Shown here: piece after piece, positions 1 through 8,966 of the stretch
How positions within the stretch are numbered: position 1 is the stretch's first letter
Layout: each line of letters opens with the position of its first letter
NCBI RefSeq assembly: GCF_003863355.1
Contig: NZ_QQWG01000026.1
Coordinates: forward strand, 1 to 41,679
Reading direction: 5' to 3'
Length of the DNA: 41,679 nt
From: Ancylomarina euxina
GTDB lineage: Bacteria; Bacteroidota; Bacteroidia; Bacteroidales; Marinifilaceae
Program-made: the position numbers and the translations under genes
The notes under the pieces: generated by a model
Seen by the model: only the letters and a program-made list of their open reading frames with translations
The model's database searches: none
What the model was told of the DNA's origin: nothing

Positions 1-171
1 TTAGCCCTATCAGGAAAAGGATGGTGGCGATTATCAGGTTGTCCTCAAGCTCATCAGGCTATGAATCTACAATGGTTCATAGATTTAGGATTATATAATA
101 TGTCAGTTATCTATAAACAGTTCAAACTTTATTCGAAACCGCCGTGTACGAGAGTACGCACGGTGGTGTGA
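1..171 (+). CDS. Group II intron reverse transcriptase/maturase, C-terminal fragment (cut by window edge)
   Basis: Frame 1 is open from the first base to a TGA at 169-171, giving 56 residues. It contains the tail typical of group II intron maturases: GKGWWRLSGCPQAHQAMN, then YKQFKLYSKPPCTRV. The protein would splice its own intron and reverse-transcribe it into new DNA sites. The last codons run into the domain V hairpin, as in other introns of this kind whose ORF ends inside the ribozyme. The catalytic YADD region lies before the window, so activity cannot be assessed. Confidence 0.8.
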   Translation, partial: LALSGKGWWRLSGCPQAHQAMNLQWFIDLGLYNMSVIYKQFKLYSKPPCTRVRTVV

Positions 172-205
172 GAGGGCGGGGGAGTAATCCCCCTACCTAC
201 TCGAT
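1..205 (+). mobile_element. Group II intron, 3' end (domains V and VI)
   Basis: Only the last part of the intron lies in the window. Domain V can be folded at about 139-166: an 8-bp stem CCGCCGTG/CACGGTGG (one G-U pair), a 2-nt CG bulge, a 3-bp upper stem TAC/GTA and a GAGA tetraloop. Domain VI follows with a GGGGG/CCCCC stem (about 178-193) and a CTACCTAC segment holding the probable branch-point adenosine. The intron probably ends at the AT of TCGAT (204-205). The 5' end, ribozyme core and most of the reverse transcriptase lie outside the window, so whether it is intact cannot be judged. The exact 3' splice site is inferred. Confidence 0.8.
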
Positions 206-219
206 TTATCAGGTTCTTA

Positions 220-273
220 TTAAAAATTAAAAAAAAGAGCATCAAGAAGTTTATAAATAACTTCTTGATGCTC
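220..273 (-). terminator. Rho-independent terminator of the lipoprotein gene
   Basis: A perfect 15-bp inverted repeat, 237-251 with 259-273, has a 7-nt loop. On the minus strand it is followed by a T-rich tract (complement of the A-run at 221-236). It sits 63 bases past the stop codon of the minus-strand gene at 336-1046. Confidence 0.85.
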
Positions 274-335
274 ATTCCCAAAATTAATTAGTCGGTAATA
301 ATTTGGGTGTTGTCATTCACAAAATGATGGTAATG

Positions 336-1046
336 CTACCATTCAATTTCACGATATTCTACACTTTCTTGATTAATGTGGTAGCCACTTTGTTGATTTG
401 AATTCTCAAACTTATAAGCACTAACACTAACTGTATAAGTGGTTCCTGCTTTCATGGCGTAATTTGAATCCCATCCTCGTGAGGTTTCTTTTAGTATTAG
501 TTTGTTTTCATTCAGTCTTTCTGAGCTAAAAACGATTCGTCCATCGATTTCTGTCGCAATAGTAATATGATATATGTCTCTGTTTTCAACAGTATTCCAA
601 GCTATATCAATCTCGTGTTTCTCAGCATCGTATTCAAATTTTGTAATTTCAATAGGATCGATTCTTTCTTCCAGAAGCTTATCTGTTACCCTAAGGCTAT
701 CCAAATCTGTTGAGATTAAATTAAATTCATAATTACCATTATTTATATCAGTAGCACTAAAATCTTCGATTGCAGGAGTAGAAGCAAAGCTTCTTGCATT
801 TTCTCCAATTTTACTTAGAGTGACTACCGGACTGTTCTCATCTGAATGAGCAACCTCAGCTTCCGACATGAATATATTGCTGTATGCATAGTAAACAGGA
901 GCATATTTAACAACATTGTCAATTTTTTGGCAACGTACATAGATGTCCCCTACGGCATCAAATTCGACATTGAAACTATCATTATTATCGCAAGCAGATA
1001 AAACTCCTAAAGAGATTCCTAGTCCTAAAATAAATTTACTTTTCAT
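336..1046 (-). CDS. Lipoprotein with a fibronectin type III-like domain
   Basis: This 236-residue protein starts MKSKFILGLGISLGVLSACD, a lipoprotein signal peptide whose lipobox LSAC puts the lipidated Cys at residue 19. It is therefore expected to be anchored in the inner or outer membrane facing the periplasm or surface. The C-terminal ~100 residues (from about 130) alternate hydrophobic and polar residues, with WNTVENRDIYHITI and AGTTYTVSVSAY, as in fibronectin type III folds. No catalytic motif is visible. It stands alone, ended by its own hairpin terminator. The function is unknown; the FN3 assignment is inferred from strand pattern only. Confidence 0.7.
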   Translation of the reverse strand: MKSKFILGLGISLGVLSACDNNDSFNVEFDAVGDIYVRCQKIDNVVKYAPVYYAYSNIFMSEAEVAHSDENSPVVTLSKIGENARSFASTPAIEDFSATDINNGNYEFNLISTDLDSLRVTDKLLEERIDPIEITKFEYDAEKHEIDIAWNTVENRDIYHITIATEIDGRIVFSSERLNENKLILKETSRGWDSNYAMKAGTTYTVSVSAYKFENSNQQSGYHINQESVEYREIEW

Positions 1047-1554
1047 TTTTTCTAATTTGTTTGCTGTAGATTATATAGTCTATAGCTTTTGTTTCTTAAT
1101 GTGATTTTTCTAATTGTAGAAAGGAATTTTGGCCATATTCACCTTCTTAGTCTTAGTTCTAAGCATTGAGATTTCTTTTTGTCTCTCACCATAGAGATGA
1201 TGAGTACTGGAAAGGTTGCGTTGGGATGGATGAGAAATTTTAAATTTAGAAATAAGTAATCTCAGATAAGTCTGAAATAGAGGGGGCGTGTTGTTTCTAT
1301 TTTTTTTGAAAAAAATCGGACGGCTAAGAGACTTATTTGTTCTTAATGTCCATTTGTTATTGAGGAACATTTATTAGAAAAAATAAGTGAAGCTCTTAGG
1401 TTGAGCATCAAGCATCAAGGTGTTCAATTTTCAATAATTGGAGTAAATTATCCTTAATAAATATTCAATCAAAAAAAATATCTAATTTTGACGCAACCAA
1501 ATGGTTTCATTTACAACTTGTAATTGAATTCGGATACCTAAGACAAGATTAAAC
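1047..1554. other. Intergenic region before the ECF sigma gene
   Basis: No convincing gene lies in these 508 bases. A Bacteroidota-type -7 element TAATTTTG is at 1483-1490, 65 bases before the sigma factor start, but no TTTG stands 19 bases before it (TTCA is at about 1464). This may be a primary-sigma promoter with a weak -33, or the gene may be read from elsewhere. Confidence 0.4.
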
Positions 1555-2115
1555 TTGAAGGATAAAAAACTCGAGCGAATAATTAAGGATTCAATTAAAG
1601 GTAAATCCAAAGCACAGGAAAGCCTCTATGTTGAGTATGCGCCCAAAATGATGGGTGTGTGTTTGAGGTACGCGAAATCCTACGATGAAGCTGAGGATAT
1701 TCTTCACGATGGTTTTATTAAAATTTTTCATAGTTTGAAGTCTTTTCGATTTGAGGGATCTTTCGAAGGTTGGATGCGTCGAGTTGTCGTAAATACAGCA
1801 CTAGAAAGGTTTAGGAGTAAAGTGCAGCTTCATCCTGTTGAGGAATTTGATGAAGTGGAAGAAGAAGAGTTGGATGTGAAAGATGCATCCTTAGAAGTCC
1901 TGTTGAAGCTGATTCAAGATTTACCAGAACGTTATAGAATGGTTTTTAGCTTGTACGTTTTAGATGGTTACCCTCACAACGAAATAGCTGAAATAATGCA
2001 AATCACAGTTGGAACGTCTAAATCGAATCTGGCAAGAGCCAGAGGCATTTTAAAAGGAAAATTATTGGAATATTGGGATGAGCAGGATCATAAAAGCAAC
2101 TTGAGAATATGCTAA
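1555..2115 (+). CDS. ECF-type RNA polymerase sigma factor
   Basis: This 186-residue protein has the two domains of extracytoplasmic-function sigma factors. Region 2 is at about 22-90 (LYVEYAPKMMGVCLRYAKS, DEAEDILHDGFIKIFHSL, FEGWMRRVVVNTALE). Region 4 is at about 118-175 (LIQDLPERYRMVFSLYVLDG, then the helix-turn-helix HNEIAEIMQITVGTSKSNL). It would direct RNA polymerase to a small regulon under an external signal. The start must be TTG at 1555: the in-frame ATG at 1501 is followed by a stop, and the next Met (residue 31) would remove part of region 2. It overlaps the next gene by 7 bases, so the two are co-translated, and that partner is the likely anti-sigma. Confidence 0.92.
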   Translation: MKDKKLERIIKDSIKGKSKAQESLYVEYAPKMMGVCLRYAKSYDEAEDILHDGFIKIFHSLKSFRFEGSFEGWMRRVVVNTALERFRSKVQLHPVEEFDEVEEEELDVKDASLEVLLKLIQDLPERYRMVFSLYVLDGYPHNEIAEIMQITVGTSKSNLARARGILKGKLLEYWDEQDHKSNLRIC

Positions 2116-3422
2116 GAGATAAAGGACATATTGACAAGATATTCTCCGACGGACTTAAAGATCTGTCGGTGCAACCAAGCGCTGACCTTTGGGGCAAAAT
2201 TAATGCAGATATTAAGCTTGGAAGAAGGAGAAAGCGTGCCGCAGTAATTTTAATTTCTTTGGCAGCAGCTGCCTCTTTAGCCTTATTATTTACACTTTCT
2301 GACAACTTATTATTTCAGCAGAATGTTAAAGTATATCAGGATAAAGCGTTGGCCGAAATTAAGATTAATCCAAATCCAGAGAATGCAAGAATAAAATCTG
2401 TGGCTACTGATAATGAAGTAGGACAACTTGCAGATGCTGTAATTCAATCTGACTCTAAGTCTGAATCTCAAAGAAGTGTAATTTTGCCTTTAAGTAGCTA
2501 TGATTCATGCAATATCATTCAAAAGAGAGAGAGGGGCATTGAAATTGTGCTTCCAAAATCGAAAGAGAATATTATAGGTAATTCAACTTTGACGATGAAG
2601 CTTTTTAACTCTGGTATTAAGGACAGAAAAGTTTCATCATCAGTATTAGTGCAAGATTCACTGATGATTGCTCGTAACTTGAGGATGCTGGCGCAATTTG
2701 ATAAAGCTGAGGGTAAAAAGAAAGAATGGTCAATTTTAGGGCAGGTTTCGTCATCATATTCTTCGTACAAAGGCGATAAGTCAGGTGATAAATCTGAAAA
2801 TGGTTTGATAAGTATAGGAGGTGGAGTAAAGTTGAATTGGCAAACAGGAAAAAAACTGGCTATTCAAACGGGTATTATCTATAATAAATTCGGACAGCAA
2901 TTAGCAAATGACAATCAGATTTTTGATGGGGTCACTTTTAATAATGTTTTTACCAAGCAAGTTGATCTAGATCCGGTCATTGAGTCTTCTGCAGGTAAGA
3001 TTGTTATGAAGGGAAGATCTAGTCTATATAGTTCTAATGAAACCTTTGTTTCGCGTTCAAGTTCTTCATCTGATATGATTCAGAGTTTTGAAGCAATTGA
3101 AATACCTTTTATTTTGAGATATTCACTTTTGGATAAAAAGTTTGGATTGCATCTTAGTGGAGGATTAAGTACCAACTTAATGATTGGCAATAGAGTCTAT
3201 GATAAAAATACAAGAGAGACTATCGGGGAAACATCAGGCATTCGTTCTACAAACTTCAGTACAAGCTTTAGTTTAGGTATGGAATACCAGTTAAGTTCTA
3301 AATTGAGTCTTTCAATGGAGCCTGCCTTTAAGTACTATCTAAATTCTATAAATACAGACTCTAATTTTAATTATAAGCCCTACTCAATTGGTTTGAACTC
3401 AGGTGTTCGATACAAGTTCTAG
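2109..3422 (+). CDS. Membrane protein: anti-sigma-like N-terminus joined to an outer-membrane beta-barrel-like domain
   Basis: This 437-residue protein has three parts. Residues 1-43 are cytoplasmic-looking with a basic end (GRRRKRAA) and a short motif around DLWGKINADI seen at the start of many Bacteroidota anti-sigma-like proteins. Residues 44-62 form one hydrophobic helix. After a Ser/Lys-rich linker, residues ~205-437 show amphipathic strands ending in GLNSGVRYKF, an aromatic C-terminus like that of outer-membrane barrels of the PorT/OmpA-like type. The gene overlaps the sigma gene by 7 bases, so it probably holds or releases that sigma factor. How one chain could span the inner membrane and still have a barrel in the outer membrane is unclear. 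Anti-sigma activity is inferred from context. Confidence 0.75.
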   Translation: MLRDKGHIDKIFSDGLKDLSVQPSADLWGKINADIKLGRRRKRAAVILISLAAAASLALLFTLSDNLLFQQNVKVYQDKALAEIKINPNPENARIKSVATDNEVGQLADAVIQSDSKSESQRSVILPLSSYDSCNIIQKRERGIEIVLPKSKENIIGNSTLTMKLFNSGIKDRKVSSSVLVQDSLMIARNLRMLAQFDKAEGKKKEWSILGQVSSSYSSYKGDKSGDKSENGLISIGGGVKLNWQTGKKLAIQTGIIYNKFGQQLANDNQIFDGVTFNNVFTKQVDLDPVIESSAGKIVMKGRSSLYSSNETFVSRSSSSSDMIQSFEAIEIPFILRYSLLDKKFGLHLSGGLSTNLMIGNRVYDKNTRETIGETSGIRSTNFSTSFSLGMEYQLSSKLSLSMEPAFKYYLNSINTDSNFNYKPYSIGLNSGVRYKF

Positions 3423-3849
3423 TTTAGAACGACATTTTGCTTTAGTTTGTTAGAGTAGGCGCCTGCTAAAACGCAGTACTGATAGCATATATAAATGTTG
3501 ACTAATCCAATTACAATACCGTTTATAATACTCTAGCCATAGTTTCAAAGCATCTCTTTAAAAACCAATTCAAAAAAACAATCTTTCTTTTGTTTACTAG
3601 CTATAAAGCCTTCTTTTCTAGGCGTATTCCTATAATTAGTTTATGGGATTTATAATGATTTTAGTCATATATTCTGATTTAATTCTCTTGTATTTTCGTA
3701 CCGATTTTTTTTTTGTCTAAAAAAAATAAGGTTTATGAAAGTTGATAACTTATAAGTTCTCACTTGATAATGAGCATAATGTAGGGTGTTTAAAGGGGAG
3801 GGTATCCTAATATTCATTCGAGAAATAGAAGTTGATAAGTAGGGTTAGA
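3423..3849. other. Intergenic region before the hybrid kinase
   Basis: These 427 bases hold no gene. They contain a perfect 12-bp palindrome AACTTATAAGTT (3747-3758), about 90 bases before the kinase start, followed by a short CTCA/TGAG dyad. The palindrome could be an operator. No clear -33/-7 pair and no strong terminator for the upstream gene were seen. Confidence 0.35.
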
Positions 3850-6675
3850 ATGGATAGTATTAGGTTGGAATTAATAGAAAAGGCGATTAGGTTTATTTCC
3901 GGAGAGGCTGAAGCGAATCAAGTGAAACAGAATGTCAACAGTTATGTCCAATTTGCAGGTGATTTGCTTGATGTGGATTGTGTTTTTGTTGATATTTACT
4001 CTGAAGATAATCTCAATGCTGTGGAAAGAATAGCTTGTTATTATCAAGGTGTTTTTTTATCGAATATCAATTATAATTTGGTTAAGACTCCTGATGCTGG
4101 TCTTGTAGTGAACAAGCCAGATCTTGATAGTTCCGATATTGAATGTTTATTTATACATGACAATAGGTTAAAGTTCTTAGAAACTGAAAGTTACATAAGT
4201 ATGCCGTTGAAGCGAGCCAATGGTGATTCTTTGGGTTTTATAGGCGTTATTTATAAAAGCCCTAAGGTCGATGCGAAAACGGTTGGATTAGTCTTGCAAA
4301 TTATCGCAACAAAGGCTTCACAAATTATCGAGGCCAGCATTCTCGAATTTAAGTTGATTAAGAGGGATTTAGAGGGAGATGAGATTAAAAGGAGTGAAGA
4401 GCGTTTAAGTTTTGCCTTTGAAGGAGCTCGAGATGGTATTTGGGATTGGAATGCTCAAACCAACGAGGTTTTCTACTCAACCCAATGGAAATGTATGCTG
4501 GGTTATGAAGACAATGAAATAGGGAATTCCTACGATGAGTGGGATAACAGAATTCACCCCGATGATAAAGATCAGGTGTATTGTGATTTAAATGCACTTT
4601 TAGATAAGCATAAAACTTTTTATAGGAGTGAACACCGTGTTTTGTGTAAAGACCGTACCTATAAATGGATACTAGCCAGAGGAAAAGTAACTAGTTGGAG
4701 TAAAGATGGAAAAGCCCTCAGAGTTCTTGGAACACATACTGATATTTCAGAAAGAAAGATAGCTACAATTGCCCTTAAGGAGAGAGAAGAAGCTTTAAGA
4801 ATTCTGGCTGATAACACCTTCGATGGGATGCTCGTTAATGATAGAGAAGGAAAATATTTATATGCCAACTGCAGAGTTGTTGAAATTACGGGTTATTCGA
4901 TAGATGAATTAAGGCAGCTCAACTTTCGTGAATTATCTTTTTACAAGCAGTATACACAACAACAGGAGATTTGTGCAGCCAAAAGCGTACATGTTTTCGA
5001 GACCCAAATTCAAAATAAAGAGGGGAATGATATACCAATTGAGATTATTATTTCGAAAATAGTTTGGATGGGAAATCAAGCTGAAATTGTTTCGATAAGA
5101 GATATTTCTGATTGGAAAAAGATAGAAAGTGAGTTGATTGAAAGTAAAGAGCTTTTTTCTGGATTATTCCGAAATTCTACAATGGGACTGTATCAAACTA
5201 CACCCGAAGGTGAGATTTTGTTAGTAAATCCAGCCATAACAAAAATGTTGGGCTACAATTCTCTGGAAGAACTTCAGAAAAGAGATTTGTCTCGAAGTAG
5301 TTATGTTCATAATAGTAAAAGAGAAGAGTTCAAGAAACTATTGGAGGAAAAGGGAGAGGTTACAGGTTTTGAATCTGCCTGGCTAACTAAGAATGGTGAT
5401 ACTATATATGTAAATGAAGGAGCCCGCGCTGTAAAAAACTTGGAGGGTGAAATTATTCGTTATGAAGGGGCTGTATTAGATATTACTGAGAAAAAGAAAG
5501 TTGAATTGGAACTTATTCGAGCAAAAGAAAAAGCCGAAGAGAGTGATCATTTGAAATCAGCTTTCCTGGCCACCATGTCTCATGAGCTTCGTACTCCATT
5601 AAATGCCATAATCGGATTTTCAGATTTGTATAAAGAAAATATTTCAGTGGAGGAAATGATCACCTTTGCTAAAATGATTAATACAAGTGGACACCGTTTG
5701 CTCGAAATGTTCGAGGATATGTTCAGTCTCACTCTGATGGAGTGTGGGGAAATTACAATAAAAAACGAGTGTTTTGAAATAGCTCCTTTTTTATCGGATA
5801 TTTGGGATCTTATAAAAAAGGAACAGTTAAGGTTTGGAAAGCAGGACCTAAATTTGATTTTTTCCCTTCATCCCAGTGTGACGAATCTGAAAATTCTGAC
5901 TGACAAAAATAAGTTGAAGCAGATTCTGATCCACATTTTGAAAAATGCTTTAAGATATACAAATCAAGGTCATGTTAAGTTTGATTGTTTTCAGGATATC
6001 CAAGATGGAAGTCCCATATTAAGATTTGAAGTAAAGGATACGGGTATTGGTATTAAAGCTGAAGATCAGAAAGTCATATTTGATCCCTTCAGACAATTAA
6101 ACGATTCATACTCTAGGAAAATTGAAGGTACTGGAATTGGTTTATCCGTTTCACAGCGATTGTCTAAATTATTGGGAGGAGCAATAACAGTAGATTCAGC
6201 TATTAATATGGGGAGTACGTTTTCATTTGCCCTACCTTATGAGGATCAAAAATCAAGTTCTAGATTAAGAGAACCGATAATACTTGACATGAATTGGGAA
6301 GAGAAAACGATTTTGATAGCTGAAGATGATTATTCAAATTTTGATCTCATTCAGAAAATATTGCGCCCTACAAGTGCTAAATTAATACATGCTGTTAATG
6401 GACTTGAAGCAGTCAAGTTGTTTGAAATACACAAGGATATTGACCTTGTTTTAATGGATATACGTATGCCTGTGATGGATGGTATAGAGGCGATTAAGGC
6501 GATTAAATTAATGAATCCGGATTTTCCTGTGATTACTTTAACTGCTAATACAACCGTTGAAGAAAGAGAAAACGCATTAGCCGTTGGAAGTAATGGCTAT
6601 ATTACAAAGCCAATAAATGTTGGGGCTTTATATCGTATTATCAATTCTTATTTAGAGGAAAAAGTAGGAGTCTAA
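3850..6675 (+). CDS. Hybrid sensor histidine kinase (GAF-PAS-PAS-PAS-HisKA-HATPase-receiver)
   Basis: This 941-residue, apparently soluble protein (no membrane helix or signal peptide) senses an unknown cytoplasmic cue. Order of domains: GAF-like (about 15-170), three PAS domains (about 190-305, 315-430, 437-550; the first has WDWNAQTNEVFYS), dimerisation/phosphoacceptor domain with His578 in SHELRTPL, ATPase with the N box HILKNALRYT and glycine boxes DTGIGI and GTGIGL, then a C-terminal receiver with Asp870 in LMDIRMP and Lys920 in ITKPI. All catalytic residues are present. I chose ATG 3850; an in-frame TTG at 3832 would add six residues. No separate response regulator or output gene lies next to it, so the partner is elsewhere. 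Confidence 0.92.
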   Translation: MDSIRLELIEKAIRFISGEAEANQVKQNVNSYVQFAGDLLDVDCVFVDIYSEDNLNAVERIACYYQGVFLSNINYNLVKTPDAGLVVNKPDLDSSDIECLFIHDNRLKFLETESYISMPLKRANGDSLGFIGVIYKSPKVDAKTVGLVLQIIATKASQIIEASILEFKLIKRDLEGDEIKRSEERLSFAFEGARDGIWDWNAQTNEVFYSTQWKCMLGYEDNEIGNSYDEWDNRIHPDDKDQVYCDLNALLDKHKTFYRSEHRVLCKDRTYKWILARGKVTSWSKDGKALRVLGTHTDISERKIATIALKEREEALRILADNTFDGMLVNDREGKYLYANCRVVEITGYSIDELRQLNFRELSFYKQYTQQQEICAAKSVHVFETQIQNKEGNDIPIEIIISKIVWMGNQAEIVSIRDISDWKKIESELIESKELFSGLFRNSTMGLYQTTPEGEILLVNPAITKMLGYNSLEELQKRDLSRSSYVHNSKREEFKKLLEEKGEVTGFESAWLTKNGDTIYVNEGARAVKNLEGEIIRYEGAVLDITEKKKVELELIRAKEKAEESDHLKSAFLATMSHELRTPLNAIIGFSDLYKENISVEEMITFAKMINTSGHRLLEMFEDMFSLTLMECGEITIKNECFEIAPFLSDIWDLIKKEQLRFGKQDLNLIFSLHPSVTNLKILTDKNKLKQILIHILKNALRYTNQGHVKFDCFQDIQDGSPILRFEVKDTGIGIKAEDQKVIFDPFRQLNDSYSRKIEGTGIGLSVSQRLSKLLGGAITVDSAINMGSTFSFALPYEDQKSSSRLREPIILDMNWEEKTILIAEDDYSNFDLIQKILRPTSAKLIHAVNGLEAVKLFEIHKDIDLVLMDIRMPVMDGIEAIKAIKLMNPDFPVITLTANTTVEERENALAVGSNGYITKPINVGALYRIINSYLEEKVGV

Positions 6676-6688
6676 TTGAGTCTGGATA

Positions 6689-6722
6689 GAATCAGAAGGC
6701 GCTGAGAAGCTTCTTCTGATTC
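6689..6722. other. Stem-loop between convergent kinase and peptidase genes
   Basis: A perfect 10-bp inverted repeat, GAATCAGAAG (6689-6698) with CTTCTGATTC (6713-6722), has a 14-nt loop and lies just after the kinase stop. There is no T-run on either side, so it is a poor classical terminator. It may still end or stabilise the convergent transcripts. Confidence 0.4.
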
Positions 6723-6774
6723 GAATTGAACGTTGATGATTATAAATTTTCCTATAAGATACTGCTAGTTTTTT

Positions 6775-8520
6775 TTACCAAGTAAATTCGCAAGAGTACT
6801 GACCAATATTGCCAACAGCATCTGTTACAATTAATTTTAACTGATGTTTCTTGTTGCTTGGCAATCTGCTTTTATCGAAGGTGTAGAATAAGCGATTTTC
6901 CTTTTTATCAAATTCAAATAATACCCACTTATTATCAATTTCACCATGGTATGATTTAATACCTGATAAATTATCTTTAATTGTAAAGTCGATAAATTTT
7001 AGATTTTTAATATTCTTATTTTTATAATCAGTTTTTGTTGTGATACTTGGAGCAAGAGTGTCAATTGAAACCGCATAATTACCAAGATTTTTAGTTTTTG
7101 TCTTGATATAACCATTAATATAAACGCCTCCCTCAGATGATAATTTTCCATCTTTATCAATTTGAACGACAACTAATTTATCAGATAAATCTTGATCGAT
7201 TTCATCAAGTTTTATTGACAAACTGAAGTGTTTATTAAGCGCGACATTCTGTTGGTGTATATGATATATGGCAGATAAAAAGCTCGAATCTGTGCTTGTT
7301 GAATAATCAAACTCAAGATTCGAATAAAAGCAATCCTTTGGGAATTTTAAATCTATACCTGCTTCTGAAAATTTGTTTTCATCTTCATATTTAAATAAGC
7401 GAGTAAATGTTTTCTCTGGGAAGCTAACTGAAGTCGTATCACCTTTAGCTGTAAATTGAAGCTTTGCTCTGTTTTGGTAGGAATCAAATACAGAGAACTC
7501 AATACTATAGTTTTTATTTTCATTGAAATTATAAGAGCCATCTGTTTTCATCTCTGAATAGAAACTTAATTTATTATTGGGCTCAATAAAAGCTTTATGC
7601 ACCTTGCGTTTTATTTCATGATTAAGCTCATAATCTATATGAGAATTGATATAGCTACTCTCGTCGAATGAAAACTTGTTGAGTGAATAATTAGTAACTA
7701 AAGAATCGTTAATCTTTAATTGTAGTTTATTGATACCACACTTACCCCATGTGTTGTCCAAAAGATCTTCAGTATAAATGGCAAAGCCGATCTTGCCATG
7801 CAATATCATTTTATTTGTCTTTAAAATAAAATTATTTTTATTCAATGTACTAAGTTTGAAAGCTTGTCGTACATTTTGGCCATTCACACTACTATTTTTA
7901 TCGAGAGAATAAACGTATAGACTATAAATCATAGGGGCTGTTGTGTCTAAGATTTTAAAATCTAAAAGCAAAGGGTTGATTGGTTTTTCACTTTTTGTTT
8001 CTCTGATCTCAAAATGAAGATGAGGCCCCATAGATGAACCTGTATTTCCAGAATAGGCAATAACATTACTTTTCTTAAACTTAAATAGTTCTTTTTTATG
8101 TGATTCCATCTTGCTAAGATCGATGTCAACTTCAAATTTTTTGTTTTTGTATTGCTGAGACTTTATAAAAGCTTCAATTTTTGGTGAAAATTTGTTTAAA
8201 TGTGCATAAACCGATGTATATCCATTGGGATGATCGATATATAAAGCCTTACCATACCCACCTTCGGATATTTTAATTCGACTCACAATACCATCAGCTA
8301 TGGCATAAACCTTTTTACCTGTCGTAAATGTTCTAATGTCTATGCCTGAATGAAAATGATTATTTCTCAGTTCAGCAAATGTTCCAGATAGGGTTATTTT
8401 AAAATCTACTGGTGATCTGAAATAGTTCTTAGGTATATTATGAGCTCTTATGGATAGAGGGAGAGATAATATTAATAATAGGAAAAAAAGTATATTTATG
8501 TTTAGATGCTTTATTTTCAT
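6775..8520 (-). CDS. M23 family metallopeptidase (LytM-like), exported
   Basis: This 581-residue protein has a signal peptide (cleavage near residue 26, after SIRA) and a LytM/M23 zinc endopeptidase domain at about 40-190. The zinc and catalytic residues are all there: His57 and Asp61 in HSGID, His107 in VYAHL, His167 and His169 in GPHLHFEIR. Such enzymes cut peptide cross-links in peptidoglycan, or activate enzymes that do. The remaining ~390 residues are beta-rich repeats without a recognised enzyme motif; DTAPMIYSLYVYS and SGIKSYHGEID look like Ig-like modules. It is divergent from the zapB-like/zapA operon, which fits a role in cell-wall remodelling, but this link is an inference. Confidence 0.9.
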   Translation of the reverse strand: MKIKHLNINILFFLLLILSLPLSIRAHNIPKNYFRSPVDFKITLSGTFAELRNNHFHSGIDIRTFTTGKKVYAIADGIVSRIKISEGGYGKALYIDHPNGYTSVYAHLNKFSPKIEAFIKSQQYKNKKFEVDIDLSKMESHKKELFKFKKSNVIAYSGNTGSSMGPHLHFEIRETKSEKPINPLLLDFKILDTTAPMIYSLYVYSLDKNSSVNGQNVRQAFKLSTLNKNNFILKTNKMILHGKIGFAIYTEDLLDNTWGKCGINKLQLKINDSLVTNYSLNKFSFDESSYINSHIDYELNHEIKRKVHKAFIEPNNKLSFYSEMKTDGSYNFNENKNYSIEFSVFDSYQNRAKLQFTAKGDTTSVSFPEKTFTRLFKYEDENKFSEAGIDLKFPKDCFYSNLEFDYSTSTDSSFLSAIYHIHQQNVALNKHFSLSIKLDEIDQDLSDKLVVVQIDKDGKLSSEGGVYINGYIKTKTKNLGNYAVSIDTLAPSITTKTDYKNKNIKNLKFIDFTIKDNLSGIKSYHGEIDNKWVLFEFDKKENRLFYTFDKSRLPSNKKHQLKLIVTDAVGNIGQYSCEFTW

Positions 8521-8613
8521 GGTATTCCAAATTAAGGTGTCATTCTATAAGTGTGTAAAACTAATAAAAATGTGTTTTTTTAAGGCTTTCAATCGAAAAT
8601 AGAAAGCAATATT

Positions 8614-8644
8614 TTTGATTATCTTAACAGCAATGTTAATTTTG
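8614..8644 (+). promoter_or_regulatory. Promoter of the zapB-like/zapA operon
   Basis: TTTG at 8614-8617, a 19-base spacer, then TAATTTTG at 8637-8644 match the Bacteroidota consensus TTTG-N19-TAnnTTTG exactly. The transcription start would fall near 8651, about 13 bases before the ATG at 8664. Confidence 0.75.
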
Positions 8645-8663
8645 TAGAAGAAAGTTTTTGATA

Positions 8664-8957
8664 ATGGAGGTAAAGCCAATTGAAATAGTATCTGAATTAC
8701 GAGGGCAAATCTCTCGTCTTATTGCTTTGTATCAGGATTTAAAGCTTGAAAAGGAAAAGTTAGTTCGTGAAAAAATGGACTTACTCGAACAGGTCGAGAC
8801 TTTAAATAAAGAGAATAAAGAATTCAAGCATCAGTATGATACTTTAAAATTGGCAAAGACTTTTGCTGTGAATACAGGTGATTCTCAGCAGGCTAAAAGT
8901 AAGATTAGCCAAATTGTGCGGGAGATTGACAAGTGTATTGCTCTTTTAAACAAATAA
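8664..8957 (+). CDS. Small coiled-coil protein, ZapB-like
   Basis: This 97-residue protein is almost entirely a predicted coiled coil (EIVSELRGQISRLIALYQDL through KEFKHQYDTLKLAK). It begins at ATG 8664; a TTG two codons earlier (8658) is a less likely start. It lies 9 bases before zapA and shares its promoter. In Bacteroidota a short coiled-coil gene often precedes zapA and is thought to act like ZapB, bundling with ZapA at the FtsZ ring. Sequence similarity to ZapB itself is too low to claim from sight, so the role rests on shape and context. Confidence 0.7.
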   Translation: MEVKPIEIVSELRGQISRLIALYQDLKLEKEKLVREKMDLLEQVETLNKENKEFKHQYDTLKLAKTFAVNTGDSQQAKSKISQIVREIDKCIALLNK

Positions 8958-8966
8958 GAATTGTTT

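Noticed and set aside
1110-1370. Minus-strand open frame of 86 codons
   Set aside because: Composition is unlike a protein (Lys/Asn/Ser-rich, no conserved blocks), no promoter or partner; it lies in an AT-rich intergenic region.
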